Shown: positions 1-8,410 of the stretch, piece by piece
Numbering within the stretch: position 1 is the first letter of the stretch
Layout: the number at the start of each line of letters is the position of its first letter
NCBI GenBank assembly: GCA_963559135.1
Contig: CAUWJP010000014.1
Location: 1 to 64,000, forward strand
Source: Sellimonas sp963559135
GTDB taxonomy: Bacteria; Bacillota; Clostridia; Lachnospirales; Lachnospiraceae
DNA: 64,000 nt
Direction: 5' to 3'
Notes under the pieces: generated by a model
What the model saw: only the letters and a program-made list of their open reading frames with translations
The model's database searches: none
Told to the model about the DNA's origin: nothing
Program-made: the position numbers and the translations under genes

Positions 1-1
1 A

Positions 2-613
2 AAACAGGACTATAAAGAGGTGGAAAATCTGATCCGGGAAGCATTCTGGAATGTGTATGTTCCGGGATGTTCGGAACATTATGTAGCACATGAACTCAGA
101 GCTCATGAGGACTTTGTGCCGGAACTGGATCTGGTTGCCGAGCTGGACGGCCGGATCGTGGCAAATGTCATGTATACAATTGCAAGGCTGACAGATGAAT
201 CGGGCGAGGAAAAGAAAGTGCTGACATTCGGCCCGCTCAGTGTCCTTCCTGAGTACCAGAGAAAAGGAATCGGGAAACAGCTTCTGGAAGCTTCCTTTGA
301 GATTGCGGAAAAAATGGGCTATGATGTGATTGTCATTATGGGAGATCCGAATAATTACGTATCTCGTGGATTTAAGAGCTGTAAACGGTTTTCTGTCTGT
401 CTGGAAGGCGGGATCTTCCCGACCGGAATGATGGTAAAAGAGTTAAAACCGGGAGTGCTGGATGGAAGAACATGGTACTACAGAGAAAGTCCGGCTTTTG
501 AAATCGATATGGATAAAATCGAAGAGTTTGATCAGATGTTTGAGCCGAAAGAGAAGAAAGTTCAGCCAAGCCAGGAGGCATTTTATATAATCAGTAATTC
601 TACCCTAAACTAA
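2..613 (+). CDS. GNAT family N-acetyltransferase, 5' end cut by window edge
   Basis: Predicted acetyl-CoA-dependent N-acetyltransferase of unknown substrate. The frame is open to the left edge. A GTG at 20 could start translation, but the codons before it (KQDYKE) read smoothly into the usual first beta-strand/helix of the fold, so the true start is probably outside the window. Counting from the GTG, the acetyl-CoA pyrophosphate-binding loop QRKGIGK lies at residues 80-86 after the strand GPLSVLPEY, as in GNAT motif A. The C-terminal part (from about residue 130) is less typical and may shape the acceptor site. The next gene follows after 27 bases, so the two are probably co-transcribed. Fold assignment is firm; substrate is unknown. 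Confidence 0.85.
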   Translation, partial: KQDYKEVENLIREAFWNVYVPGCSEHYVAHELRAHEDFVPELDLVAELDGRIVANVMYTIARLTDESGEEKKVLTFGPLSVLPEYQRKGIGKQLLEASFEIAEKMGYDVIVIMGDPNNYVSRGFKSCKRFSVCLEGGIFPTGMMVKELKPGVLDGRTWYYRESPAFEIDMDKIEEFDQMFEPKEKKVQPSQEAFYIISNSTLN

Positions 614-640
614 CTGATCCGGCACAGGAAGGTGAGAGCT

Positions 641-1324
641 ATGAATATCACAGAACAGGTGAAACAGGTGCTTTATGAACAGGGAGCAGCGCTGGTCGGA
701 ATCGGGGATATGCGCCCGGTTCAGGTGTGCCGTTTTCTGGCAGGGATTTCAGTTGCGGTTCCCATCCCGAAGCATGTCATTGAGGATTTAAAAACAGCTC
801 CGACAAAAGAATATTATGAGCTGTATGGAAGCTTAAATGCGAAATTAAATACGATTGTAACGGCGGGGGAAACATTTCTGAAAGAACAGGGGTACAATGC
901 CTGGGCGCAGACAACAGACCGGGTAAAAGTAGATGAAGAAAACCGTTCTGAGATTCCGCATAAAACAGTGGCCGTCCGGGCGGGGCTTGGATGGATCGGG
1001 AAGAACTGCCTGCTGGTGACGCCGGAATATGGTTCAGCTATCAGGATTTCCTCCCTTTTGACGGATGCGCCTTTAGAATGTGCACAGCCGATGGAGAAAT
1101 CCAGATGCGGCGGATGTTCACTTTGTGTTCAGCACTGTCCGGCAGGAGCACTGAAAGGAACCCTCTGGAGTGCAGGAATGGAGCGGGAAGAGATTGTCGA
1201 TGTCAACCGATGCTATCAGAAGCAGAAAGAGATTATGTACGCCAGCACCGGAATTGATACAGACCTGTGCGGGAAATGCTTTGCCGTTTGTGCATACACG
1301 CAAAACTATCTGAAAAAACAATAG
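641..1324 (+). CDS. QueG-like 4Fe-4S double-cluster reductase family protein
   Basis: A 227-residue iron-sulfur protein resembling the ferredoxin-containing part of epoxyqueuosine reductase. Two cysteine clusters are visible: CGGCSLCVQHCPAGAL near residues 155-170 and LCGKCFAVCAY near 207-217, which would hold two [4Fe-4S] clusters. A conserved segment GLGWIGKNCLL precedes them, as in QueG relatives. The ATG at 641 is preferred over a GTG at 632 because AGGAAGGTGA sits about six bases upstream of it. The protein is shorter than true QueG (roughly 300 or more residues) and lacks the HEAT-like C-terminus, so queuosine synthesis should not be assumed. It lies between two GNAT genes in a same-strand run. 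Confidence 0.75.
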   Translation: MNITEQVKQVLYEQGAALVGIGDMRPVQVCRFLAGISVAVPIPKHVIEDLKTAPTKEYYELYGSLNAKLNTIVTAGETFLKEQGYNAWAQTTDRVKVDEENRSEIPHKTVAVRAGLGWIGKNCLLVTPEYGSAIRISSLLTDAPLECAQPMEKSRCGGCSLCVQHCPAGALKGTLWSAGMEREEIVDVNRCYQKQKEIMYASTGIDTDLCGKCFAVCAYTQNYLKKQ

Positions 1325-1354
1325 AAGTAAAGTGAAACATGGGAGAGAAAAACG

Positions 1355-1816
1355 ATGTGTGAGTACCATATCATGAATTTAAGAGAGAAACCGCAGTGGA
1401 AGCAGAAAGCAGCACAGTGGTTTCATGAAAAATGGAATGTTCCGGTGGATGCATATCTGGAAAGCATAGAAGAAAGTCTGAACAGTGAAAATCCGGTGCC
1501 GCAGTGGTATCTGGCTGTAAAAGAAGAACAGATCATCGGTGGAATCGGAGTGATTGAAAATGATTTCCATGATAGAAAAGATCTGACGCCAAATGTCTGC
1601 GCGGTATACGTGGAAGAAGAATTTCGATGCCGCGGGATTGCAGGAAAGATGCTGGAGACTGTCTGCCGGGACATGAAAGAAAAAGGTATCGATACGCTCT
1701 ATCTCATCACAGACCATGACTCCTTTTATGAACGGTATGGATGGGAATTCTACTGTATGGTGCAGGGAGACGGAGAAGAAGAGATGACGAGGATGTATGT
1801 ACATCGAGAGAGATAG
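1355..1816 (+). CDS. GNAT family N-acetyltransferase
   Basis: A 153-residue single-domain acetyltransferase. The acetyl-CoA loop is RCRGIAGKM at residues 91-99 after the strand NVCAVYVEEEF. The segment DHDSFYERYGWEF near residue 128 matches the C-terminal strand/helix of many GNATs. The start has a GGGAGAG Shine-Dalgarno a few bases upstream. It lies 30 bases after the QueG-like gene and just before the tag gene, consistent with one operon. No substrate can be read from the sequence. Confidence 0.85.
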   Translation: MCEYHIMNLREKPQWKQKAAQWFHEKWNVPVDAYLESIEESLNSENPVPQWYLAVKEEQIIGGIGVIENDFHDRKDLTPNVCAVYVEEEFRCRGIAGKMLETVCRDMKEKGIDTLYLITDHDSFYERYGWEFYCMVQGDGEEEMTRMYVHRER

Positions 1817-1857
1817 GAAGCGAGATTATGATCATCAATAAAGGTGAGGTGAATGGC

Positions 1858-2460
1858 ATGGAGCGTTGCGGCTGGTGTATGTGCAATGAGAAAATGATGA
1901 AGTATCACGATGAAGAATGGGGTGTCCCGCTCCGGGATGACCAGAAGCAGTTTGAGTTTTTGATGATGGAAGTCATGCAGTGCGGACTGAACTGGAATAT
2001 GATGATTCAGAAGCGGGAAATTTTCCGTGCCTGCTTTGATTCCTTTGATTTTGATAAAGTGGCAGAATACGGAGAGGCAGATATTGAAAGGATTATGGGA
2101 ACCGAAGGTATGATCCGCTCCCGGAGAAAGATCGAGGCGGTGATCCATAATGCCAAATGCTTTCAGAAGATCAGGGAAGAGTTCGGTACTTTTTCTGATT
2201 ATATCTGGAGTTTCACAAAAGGGAAAACATATCTGTATACCGGGCATCAGAAAGGAGAGGTTCCAGCCAGAAACGGCTTATCTGACAGGATCAGTAAAGA
2301 TCTGAAAAAGCGGGGATTAAAATATATGGGTTCGGTGACCGTTTACTCCCATCTGCAGGCATGCGGCATCATCAATGACCACAAGGAAACGTGTTTCCGG
2401 TATCAGGAATTGTTAGAAACATCGGATGCAGTACATAAAAGAAGAGATAAAGAGCAATAG
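1858..2460 (+). CDS. tag: DNA-3-methyladenine glycosylase I
   Basis: Removes 3-methyladenine from alkylated DNA, the first step of base excision repair. From the start MERCGWC the protein has Cys4 and His17 at the positions of the zinc ligands of E. coli Tag, and the C-terminal NDHKETC supplies the other His and Cys with the same spacing. YHDEEWGVPLRDD and LNWNMM are family landmarks. Length is 200 residues, close to the usual 185-200. The frame is open further upstream to an ATG at 1828, but the ATG at 1858 has a better placed AGGTGAGG and matches family N-termini. Confidence 0.95.
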   Translation: MERCGWCMCNEKMMKYHDEEWGVPLRDDQKQFEFLMMEVMQCGLNWNMMIQKREIFRACFDSFDFDKVAEYGEADIERIMGTEGMIRSRRKIEAVIHNAKCFQKIREEFGTFSDYIWSFTKGKTYLYTGHQKGEVPARNGLSDRISKDLKKRGLKYMGSVTVYSHLQACGIINDHKETCFRYQELLETSDAVHKRRDKEQ

Positions 2461-2476
2461 AAACGGGGCGGATAAA

Positions 2477-2716
2477 ATGATCAAGTATCAGGATATTGTT
2501 TTGTTAAATGGTATATTGGAAGAGAGCGGTACGCGGGTTCATGTGGGGTATAAAAATGAGGAGACCGCCTGCGTCATTCCGCCGGGAGAATGCTGTCTGA
2601 CAGAGGAAGCAAGAGAGAATGCGGTAAAATGTATTCAGGAATACTATGCATCAAAAGGCGAAGAAGTATGTTTTTCAGAAGATGGATACTATTTTTCGTG
2701 TTTTTTCAAAGACTGA
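2477..2716 (+). CDS. Small hypothetical protein, 79 residues
   Basis: An unrecognised soluble protein of 79 residues beginning MIKYQDIVLL. The frame extends upstream to an ATG at 2426 inside tag, but the ATG at 2477 follows a GGGGCGG purine stretch and gives a sensible N-terminus. It is acidic, with two cysteines in VIPPGECCL and one near the C-terminus. There is no signal peptide or membrane segment. It lies 16 bases after tag and ends the first operon. It may be genuine because codon use resembles the neighbours, but no function is suggested. Confidence 0.6.
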   Translation: MIKYQDIVLLNGILEESGTRVHVGYKNEETACVIPPGECCLTEEARENAVKCIQEYYASKGEEVCFSEDGYYFSCFFKD

Positions 2717-2778
2717 GGATAGTATGACTAAACTTTAAAATATTATTTTAGACCACAATTAATTATTCTTGATTTGTA

Positions 2779-2806
2779 TTGTATATTCTATTTTGCATGA
2801 TATATT
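2779..2806 (+). promoter_or_regulatory. Possible sigma-A promoter for the CPBP gene
   Basis: TTGTAT at 2779-2784, then 16 bases, then TATATT at 2801-2806, inside a very AT-rich stretch. The Shine-Dalgarno GGGAGG of the downstream gene follows at about 2828. AT-richness makes chance matches likely, so this is tentative. Confidence 0.4.
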
Positions 2807-2841
2807 ATTTGTAGTAATATTTTCATTGGGAGGGCAATTAT

Positions 2842-3915
2842 ATGAAAATTGTCTCTAAGCGAAAAAATATTTCTTTGTTTTTATTACTGCTGACCGTCAT
2901 TACCACGCTTAATGGAGTTAGTATGGGATTTGCATTGTACTTCCGCAAGACGACCTCCTTATTAGGTGAACTTCAAATGATGATTCCAGCTACTGTGACA
3001 TTTTTAGTATTTTGGATTTCGCCACATAAAAGTTCCCGATTTCCTAAGTATGTATGCAAAGCTGTCTTTGCTATGGATATCCTGCTGATTGCAGGTACTG
3101 TTTTGGAGTGTCTGCCATTCCCGATTTTTTTAATCAAATCTGTGTTGAGTATTCTGTTTTATCTTGGCATGCTAATCTTTTATCTTGCTCTTTTCCTGGA
3201 ATCAACTGAGGTAAAAAATGCTTACGGTTTGTGTTGCAAATCAAATGTTAAAACAATATTCTTTTATTTGTTTTTATTTCTACTCCTTCAGGCAGGTGTC
3301 TGTTTGATTCAAACTGTTTTCGATTATTTTACCGGAAACCGCCAGGCATTTCGGATTTTTATGGAAATATACAGTCATCTGCCTTCGACCCTTCCTATAA
3401 TGGCTATTAACTTCTTTTTTGCCTTTCTTCCGTTTTTTGGAGAAGAATATGGTTGGCGTGGGTTCATTCAACCACAGATGCAAAAACAGTTTGGCATGAA
3501 AAAAGGAATCATTTTGACAGGAGTAATATGGGGGATCTGGCATCTTCCTATGATTTTATTTCGCTATCATTCATCAACACCTATATTTGATATCGTTGAT
3601 CAAATCTTGTTCTGTGTTTTGATTGGTATATTTTTAGGATATGTTTATCTAAAAACCCAAAATATATGGATTTGCACAGCAATTCATTTCCTTAATAATC
3701 AAGTGATATATAAACTTTTTTCGTCCACTTCAGCAACTTCTTCATCGAATTCAATGACTGAAGAAGTTGTTAGTACGATTGCACTTTTCCTGGTATATGG
3801 TCTGTTTATACATTCAAAGGTATTCCGGGAGAAAGAGACCATCGATGATTTCCTCTTGCCACGGAATCTACCAGAGTTTTCTCAGAATGAGCTGGAACAG
3901 GAGAATTCTAAATAA
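2842..3915 (+). CDS. CPBP family intramembrane glutamic protease
   Basis: A polytopic membrane protein of 357 residues with the CAAX-protease/bacteriocin-processing (CPBP, Abi) signature. The catalytic EExxxR motif is seen as GEEYGWRGF near residue 200, followed by IWGIWHLP near 230 and HFLNN near 281, which supply the His and Asn of the active site. Several hydrophobic helices precede these. Members of this family cleave prenylated or bacteriocin-related substrates or act as immunity proteins, but no bacteriocin gene is visible here. The gene and its flanks are clearly more AT-rich than neighbours and it has its own promoter region, suggesting later acquisition. Confidence 0.88.
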   Translation: MKIVSKRKNISLFLLLLTVITTLNGVSMGFALYFRKTTSLLGELQMMIPATVTFLVFWISPHKSSRFPKYVCKAVFAMDILLIAGTVLECLPFPIFLIKSVLSILFYLGMLIFYLALFLESTEVKNAYGLCCKSNVKTIFFYLFLFLLLQAGVCLIQTVFDYFTGNRQAFRIFMEIYSHLPSTLPIMAINFFFAFLPFFGEEYGWRGFIQPQMQKQFGMKKGIILTGVIWGIWHLPMILFRYHSSTPIFDIVDQILFCVLIGIFLGYVYLKTQNIWICTAIHFLNNQVIYKLFSSTSATSSSNSMTEEVVSTIALFLVYGLFIHSKVFREKETIDDFLLPRNLPEFSQNELEQENSK

Positions 3916-3928
3916 TTAAAAAGGCATC

Positions 3929-3957
3929 TTGACTTTTCAAAAAAGTGTGTATATAAT
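3929..3957 (+). promoter_or_regulatory. Sigma-A promoter of asnS
   Basis: TTGACT at 3929-3934 and TATAAT at 3952-3957 with an ideal 17-base spacer. The asnS start codon is about 42 bases downstream, leaving a short leader with no room for a T-box, so tRNA-sensing antitermination is not expected here. Confidence 0.85.
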
Positions 3958-3998
3958 ATCTACATTTACACACAAAACAAGAAAAGAGGGTGAAAAAG

Positions 3999-5390
3999 AT
4001 GAGGCATATTGACATCAAAAAACTATTGACAGACGCCGAAAGCTATGTTGATACTTCGGTTACAGTCTGCGGGTGGGTGAGAACTGCCAGAAATTCCAAA
4101 AGCGTTTCCTTTATTGAATTGAACGATGGTACTTGTCTGAATAATATCCAGTTGGTGATTGACAAGAATGAAGTGGAAGTAAATAAAAATGCGTTCAATG
4201 TGGGAGCAGCGTTAAAGGCAGTCGGTTCTTTTGTCAAATCCGAGCGCAACGGTTATGAAATTCAGATTCAGACGATTGAGGTGCTTGGTAATTGCCCGTC
4301 TGATTTTCCTCTTCAGAAAAAGCGCCACACGGTAGAGTTTTTGAGGACGATTCCGCACCTTCGTGTGCGCACGAGATATTTTGAGGCATTGTTTGCGGTT
4401 CGTGATCAGCTGTCCTATGCGGTTCACGACTATTTTCATAAAAACGGATATAAATATGTCCATACCCCGATTATTACGGGAAGCGACTGTGAAGGAGCAG
4501 GGGAAATGTTCCGTGTTACCACACAGCCGTGGGATGCGAAGGCGGAAAACGGTAGTGCCTATCGGGATGAAGAAAGCTATTTTAAAGACGACTTTTTCGG
4601 AACCAAAGCAGGTCTGACGGTTTCTGCACAGCTTGAAGGTGAGATGGCGGCCATGGGTCTTGGAAGAATCTATACGTTTGGCCCGACCTTCCGCGCGGAG
4701 CACAGCAATACGACACGTCATGCGGCGGAATTCTGGCAGGTGGAGCCGGAAGTCTGCTTTGCGGATATCGATGATATTATCGAGATTGGCGAAGACTTTA
4801 TTAAATCGATTATCCGGGATGTCATGGAGCACTGCCCGGATGAGATTCAGTTTTTCAATCAGTGGGTGGACAAAGGGCTGATCGAGAAGCTGAACCTTGT
4901 ACTTGAAAGTGACTTTGGACGGATGACCTACACGGAAGCAGTGGAGATTCTGCAGAAATCGGGAAAAGAATTCCAGTATCCGGTAGAATGGGGATGCGAT
5001 CTTCAGACCGAGCATGAGAAATACCTGACGGAAGAATATTTAAAGAAGCCGGTGTTTGTAGTAGACTATCCGGCTGATATCAAAGCCTTTTATATGAAAC
5101 AGAATCCGGACGGGAAAACAGTTGCCGCAACGGATCTGCTCGTTCCGGGGATCGGAGAGATCATCGGATGCAGCGAGAGGGAAGCGGATGTGGAAAAACT
5201 TGTTGCTGCGATGGAAAAGCGCGGAATGCCGTTGGAAGAATATCAGGCATATCTGGATACAAGAAAATACGGAAGTGTACCGCACAGCGGATTCGGCCTT
5301 GGTTTTGACCGGATGCTGATGTATGTGACGGGAGTATCCAACATCCGGGATACACTGTTGTTCCCAAGAACAGTGGGAAATCTGTTCTAA
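3999..5390 (+). CDS. asnS: Asparaginyl-tRNA synthetase
   Basis: Charges tRNA-Asn with asparagine in the cytoplasm; class IIb aminoacyl-tRNA synthetase. The N-terminal OB-fold anticodon-binding domain (TVCGWVRTARNSKSVSFIEL) is followed by the catalytic core with motif 2 around FRAEHSNTTRH and motif 3 GFGLGFDRMLMY near the C-terminus. At 463 residues it matches bacterial AsnRS (E. coli 466). The ATG at 3999 is chosen over GTG at 3990 because AAGAGGG ends about eight bases before it. A full promoter lies directly upstream. The following HAD-GNAT gene is 28 bases away and may share the transcript. Confidence 0.97.
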   Translation: MRHIDIKKLLTDAESYVDTSVTVCGWVRTARNSKSVSFIELNDGTCLNNIQLVIDKNEVEVNKNAFNVGAALKAVGSFVKSERNGYEIQIQTIEVLGNCPSDFPLQKKRHTVEFLRTIPHLRVRTRYFEALFAVRDQLSYAVHDYFHKNGYKYVHTPIITGSDCEGAGEMFRVTTQPWDAKAENGSAYRDEESYFKDDFFGTKAGLTVSAQLEGEMAAMGLGRIYTFGPTFRAEHSNTTRHAAEFWQVEPEVCFADIDDIIEIGEDFIKSIIRDVMEHCPDEIQFFNQWVDKGLIEKLNLVLESDFGRMTYTEAVEILQKSGKEFQYPVEWGCDLQTEHEKYLTEEYLKKPVFVVDYPADIKAFYMKQNPDGKTVAATDLLVPGIGEIIGCSEREADVEKLVAAMEKRGMPLEEYQAYLDTRKYGSVPHSGFGLGFDRMLMYVTGVSNIRDTLLFPRTVGNLF

Positions 5391-5418
5391 CAGTAAAACA
5401 GATGATAAAGAGGAAAGA

Positions 5419-6618
5419 ATGATGTATCAGACTTATATTTTTGACTTATACGGAACATTGGTTGACATTCACACGGATGAGACTAAAATAGAAGTGTGGG
5501 AAAAAATGGCTCTGTTTTATGGGTATTATGGAGCATTTTATACGGCTGAAGAGCTTCGGCAAACATACCGGGAGCTGACACAGGAAGCGGAAAAAGAGGC
5601 ATTGCGCCACGACAGCCATGAAAGCTTTCCGGAGCTTCAGATCGAGGACGTCTTTCTGGAATTATTCCGCCGGAAAGGGGCAGATGTCCTAAAAGAGACT
5701 GCGGTGTATGCCGGTCAGTTTTTCCGAGTCCTTACGACAGAGTATATCCGGCTTTATGATGGGACACGGGAACTTCTGGAGGCTTTAAAAGCCTCCGGAG
5801 GGTCCCTTTATCTATTGTCCAATGCTCAGCGGATATTCACAGCGTATGAGATGAAGGCACTTGATATTTTCCGGTATTTTGACGGGATTTATATTTCTTC
5901 CTCCTATGGAGTCAAAAAGCCGGACCGACGTTTTTTTGAGATCCTTCTCGAAAAGGAAGAGCTCAAAAGAGAAGAGGCTGTCATGATTGGAAATGATGGC
6001 ATCTGCGATATTAGAGGAGCAAAAGAAGCCGGCATCGACACATTTTATATCCGGTCCAATATTTCCCCGAAAGAAGAGACGCCGGATGCGGATTTTGTAC
6101 TGGAAGAAATGGATCAGCGCCGGGTTAAGGAAATGCTGCTTTCCGGTAAGAAAAAGGAAGCCCTGCGGCTTCGCCCATACCGGGAGGAGGATGCCGAAAC
6201 GCTGGCACAGCTTTTCTATGATACAGTACATACGGTCAATGCGGCTGATTATACTAAGGAACAGCTGGATGTTTGGGCTCCAAAAGAGCGTGATCTGCAT
6301 GCATGGAACCAGTCCTTTTTAAAGCACAGGACACTCGTTGCTGAACGGGACGGCAGGATTGCCGGTTTTGGAGATATGGACGAAACCGGGTATCTGGACC
6401 GCCTGTATGTGCACAGGGAGTTCCAGAGACAGGGGATAGCTGAGGCGATCTGCGATGCCCTGGAAGGAGAATCGGAAGCGGACGTATTTGAAACCCATGC
6501 TTCCATTACGGCCCGGACGTTTTTTGAGGCCAGAGGCTATGAGGTGATCCGTGCCCAGCAGGTGGAAAGGCAGGGAATTTTGCTGACCAATTATGTAATG
6601 CGAAAAAGAAGGCAGTAG
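5419..6618 (+). CDS. HAD-family phosphatase fused to GNAT acetyltransferase
   Basis: A 399-residue two-domain protein. Residues 1 to about 235 form a YjjG-like haloacid-dehalogenase hydrolase: motif I FDLYGTLVD, motif II LLSNAQ, motif III Lys in KKPDRRFFE and motif IV MIGNDGICDIRGA. Residues from about 240 form a GNAT domain, beginning LRLRPYREEDAETLAQ, with the CoA loop QRQGIAEAI. The join is continuous, with no stop or frameshift. HAD enzymes dephosphorylate small metabolites or nucleotides and GNATs acetylate amines, so the two activities may act on one substrate, which is unknown. Two adjacent ATGs (5419, 5422) are possible starts after AGAGGAAAG. Confidence 0.85.
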   Translation: MMYQTYIFDLYGTLVDIHTDETKIEVWEKMALFYGYYGAFYTAEELRQTYRELTQEAEKEALRHDSHESFPELQIEDVFLELFRRKGADVLKETAVYAGQFFRVLTTEYIRLYDGTRELLEALKASGGSLYLLSNAQRIFTAYEMKALDIFRYFDGIYISSSYGVKKPDRRFFEILLEKEELKREEAVMIGNDGICDIRGAKEAGIDTFYIRSNISPKEETPDADFVLEEMDQRRVKEMLLSGKKKEALRLRPYREEDAETLAQLFYDTVHTVNAADYTKEQLDVWAPKERDLHAWNQSFLKHRTLVAERDGRIAGFGDMDETGYLDRLYVHREFQRQGIAEAICDALEGESEADVFETHASITARTFFEARGYEVIRAQQVERQGILLTNYVMRKRRQ

Positions 6619-6630
6619 AGGAGAAAAGGG

Positions 6631-7101
6631 ATGAAACTGTTAATCAAACAAAGAGTATTTTCATGGACGGATACCTATGATATTTATGATGAATATGGGA
6701 ATGTCCGTTATTTTGTGAAAGGAGATTTTTTCTCGATCGGACACCGGCTCAGAGTTTATGATGCCGCTCAAAATGAGATCGGTATGGTTCAGGAGAAACT
6801 GCTGCATTTTCTCCCGACCTTTGAAGTCTACGCAGAAGGCCAGTTTTATGGTACGGTCTCCAAGAAACTGACACTGCTCCGCCCTAAATATACAGTGGAC
6901 TACAAAGGCTGGCAGGTCGAGGGAAACATGATAGGCTGGGAATACGATGCCTTCGCAGGCGGTGTCCCGGTGATGCATATTTCCAAAGAGATTTTCCACT
7001 GGGGAGATACTTATGTAATTGACATTGCAGATTCTGCAGATGAAATTATGGCACTGATGCTGGTACTTGCGATTGATGCGGCAAACTGTGCATCCAGTTA
7101 A
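6631..7101 (+). CDS. LURP-one-related (YxjI-like) beta-barrel protein
   Basis: A 156-residue cytoplasmic protein with the Tubby-like/LURP-one features: the N-terminal KQRVFSWTDTYDIYDEYG, repeated beta-strand pairs such as YFVKGDFFSIGHRLRVYD, and VEGNMIGWEYD. The family is widespread in Firmicutes (B. subtilis YxjI) and its role is unknown. It starts 12 bases after the HAD-GNAT stop behind GAGGAGAAAAGGG, so it is probably part of the same transcript. No membrane segment or signal peptide is seen. Confidence 0.8.
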   Translation: MKLLIKQRVFSWTDTYDIYDEYGNVRYFVKGDFFSIGHRLRVYDAAQNEIGMVQEKLLHFLPTFEVYAEGQFYGTVSKKLTLLRPKYTVDYKGWQVEGNMIGWEYDAFAGGVPVMHISKEIFHWGDTYVIDIADSADEIMALMLVLAIDAANCASS

Positions 7102-7134
7102 GCAAAGAGGGAAATTGAGAAAATACGAAATCTT

Positions 7135-7590
7135 ATGAAAAAGTCAAAAATCGTATCAGTTTTGATCGGGGCGGCGCTGTTTCTGGCAGTGGCGCTTCCG
7201 GTCGTTTTTCTGGAATCCGTGATTGGCGGATTTATTATGAAATTGTTCGGATTCCGCTATGACTCCATGCGAAGTGTTTTTCTGTTTTTTATGGTGGCAG
7301 CCGTAGCAGATGCGCCTTTGGAGATTTTGGCAAAAGCACTTCCGAAAGCGATGATGAGTCTTGGGTGGATCCGAAAATCCGGAAGCTTCGTTTTGTGGTA
7401 TGTGCTGGATATGTTGTTTGAGATGATGACTCTGGCGGGAGCAGATCTGTTTATGGACAGCGTTCGTGCAGAGGCAGCGGGAATTCTGGTTGTGTCCGCG
7501 CTTTCGTCCGCAATTACTGTCTGGCTGGACAGAAAAGATGAGGATTCGCCCGGAAATGAGATAAAGGAGAATAAGCATGGTAAAGATTGA
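7135..7590 (+). CDS. YrvL-like membrane protein
   Basis: A 151-residue protein with about four predicted membrane helices (near residues 8-30, 45-65, 82-105 and 112-132). The pattern LFGFRYDSMRSVFLFF followed by D/P-rich ADAPLEILAKALP resembles the YrvL regulatory-protein family of Bacillus, in which YrvL acts as an inhibitor of a two-subunit sigma factor. No sigma factor is nearby, so regulatory function here is only inferred. Its last 14 bases overlap the start of the downstream nitroreductase, suggesting translational coupling. Confidence 0.55.
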   Translation: MKKSKIVSVLIGAALFLAVALPVVFLESVIGGFIMKLFGFRYDSMRSVFLFFMVAAVADAPLEILAKALPKAMMSLGWIRKSGSFVLWYVLDMLFEMMTLAGADLFMDSVRAEAAGILVVSALSSAITVWLDRKDEDSPGNEIKENKHGKD

Positions 7591-8368
7591 GGAAGAAAAA
7601 TGTATTGGATGTGGAAAATGTGTTCAGGACTGTGTGGGACATGCCCTGAAACTGGAAGAAGGCAAGGCGGAAGTAAAGCGGGAATGTATTCTTTGCGGGC
7701 ATTGTGCCGCGATCTGTCCGATGGATGCGGTGGAGATTACGGAATATGAAAGTGATGAGATGATTCCGTATGAAAAAGAGCGTTTCCAGCTGGATCCGGA
7801 AGTATATGCAAATGCAGTGAAATTCAGAAGAAGTGTCCGGAATTATAAAGAACAGCCGGTGGAAATAGAGAAAATCCGGAAGATTCTGGATGTGGCGGCA
7901 CATACGGCAACGGCAAAGAATGAACGTAAAATGAAATTCGTGATTGTACAGGACAGGCTGGATGAATTCAAAGAGATGTTCTTTGAAGAAATCGGTGAGG
8001 AGCTGGAACTGCACAAAGGGGAAAAGAGTCCGGTGACAGCGCTGCTTTACAGCTTTTATAAAGGGAGAACACGGGATCCGAAGGAGGAATTTCTCTTCCG
8101 GAACGCACCGGCGGTACTTTACATTATGGGAGAATGCCTGGATGACGCAGGACTTGCAGCCCAGAATATCGAAATGATGGCTCAGGCGCTTGGCCTTGGC
8201 GTGCTGTATAATGGCTATCTGAAGGCGGCAACGATGTGCTCTGAAAAGGTAAGAAACTTTCTGGACAAAGAGGGAAGGCCGGTGGCAGTCTGCATGCTGA
8301 TCGGATATCCGGCGGTAACCTACAGAAGAACTGCGCCGAGAAAAGAAGCGGAATACGAAATCTTGTAA
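7577..8368 (+). CDS. Ferredoxin-nitroreductase fusion protein
   Basis: A 263-residue flavoprotein with an N-terminal two-[4Fe-4S] ferredoxin domain (CIGCGKCVQDC near residues 9-19 and CILCGHCAAICP near 38-49) joined to an FMN-dependent nitroreductase fold (FRRSVRNYKEQPV near residue 85, and ALGLGVLYNGYL near 210). Such fusions are common in anaerobic Clostridia and probably pass electrons from reduced ferredoxin to FMN to reduce nitro, quinone or other organic substrates. It overlaps the preceding gene by 14 bases. It ends just before the promoter of the Mn2+ riboswitch. Confidence 0.9.
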   Translation: MVKIEEEKCIGCGKCVQDCVGHALKLEEGKAEVKRECILCGHCAAICPMDAVEITEYESDEMIPYEKERFQLDPEVYANAVKFRRSVRNYKEQPVEIEKIRKILDVAAHTATAKNERKMKFVIVQDRLDEFKEMFFEEIGEELELHKGEKSPVTALLYSFYKGRTRDPKEEFLFRNAPAVLYIMGECLDDAGLAAQNIEMMAQALGLGVLYNGYLKAATMCSEKVRNFLDKEGRPVAVCMLIGYPAVTYRRTAPRKEAEYEIL

Positions 8369-8375
8369 AATCGGA

Positions 8376-8404
8376 TTGACAAGTAAATTTGAATGTGTTA
8401 TATT
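8376..8404 (+). promoter_or_regulatory. Sigma-A promoter of the Mn2+ riboswitch transcript
   Basis: Consensus TTGACA at 8376-8381, a 17-base spacer and TATATT at 8399-8404. Initiation would be near 8411, exactly where the riboswitch aptamer begins. Confidence 0.88.
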
Positions 8405-8410
8405 CGTTCC

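Noticed and set aside
3958..3998. T-box leader before asnS
   Set aside because: Only about 40 bases separate promoter and start codon; too short for a T-box.
4212..5015. Minus-strand open frame inside asnS
   Set aside because: Fully contained in an essential tRNA synthetase gene; Arg/Lys/Phe-rich antisense composition.
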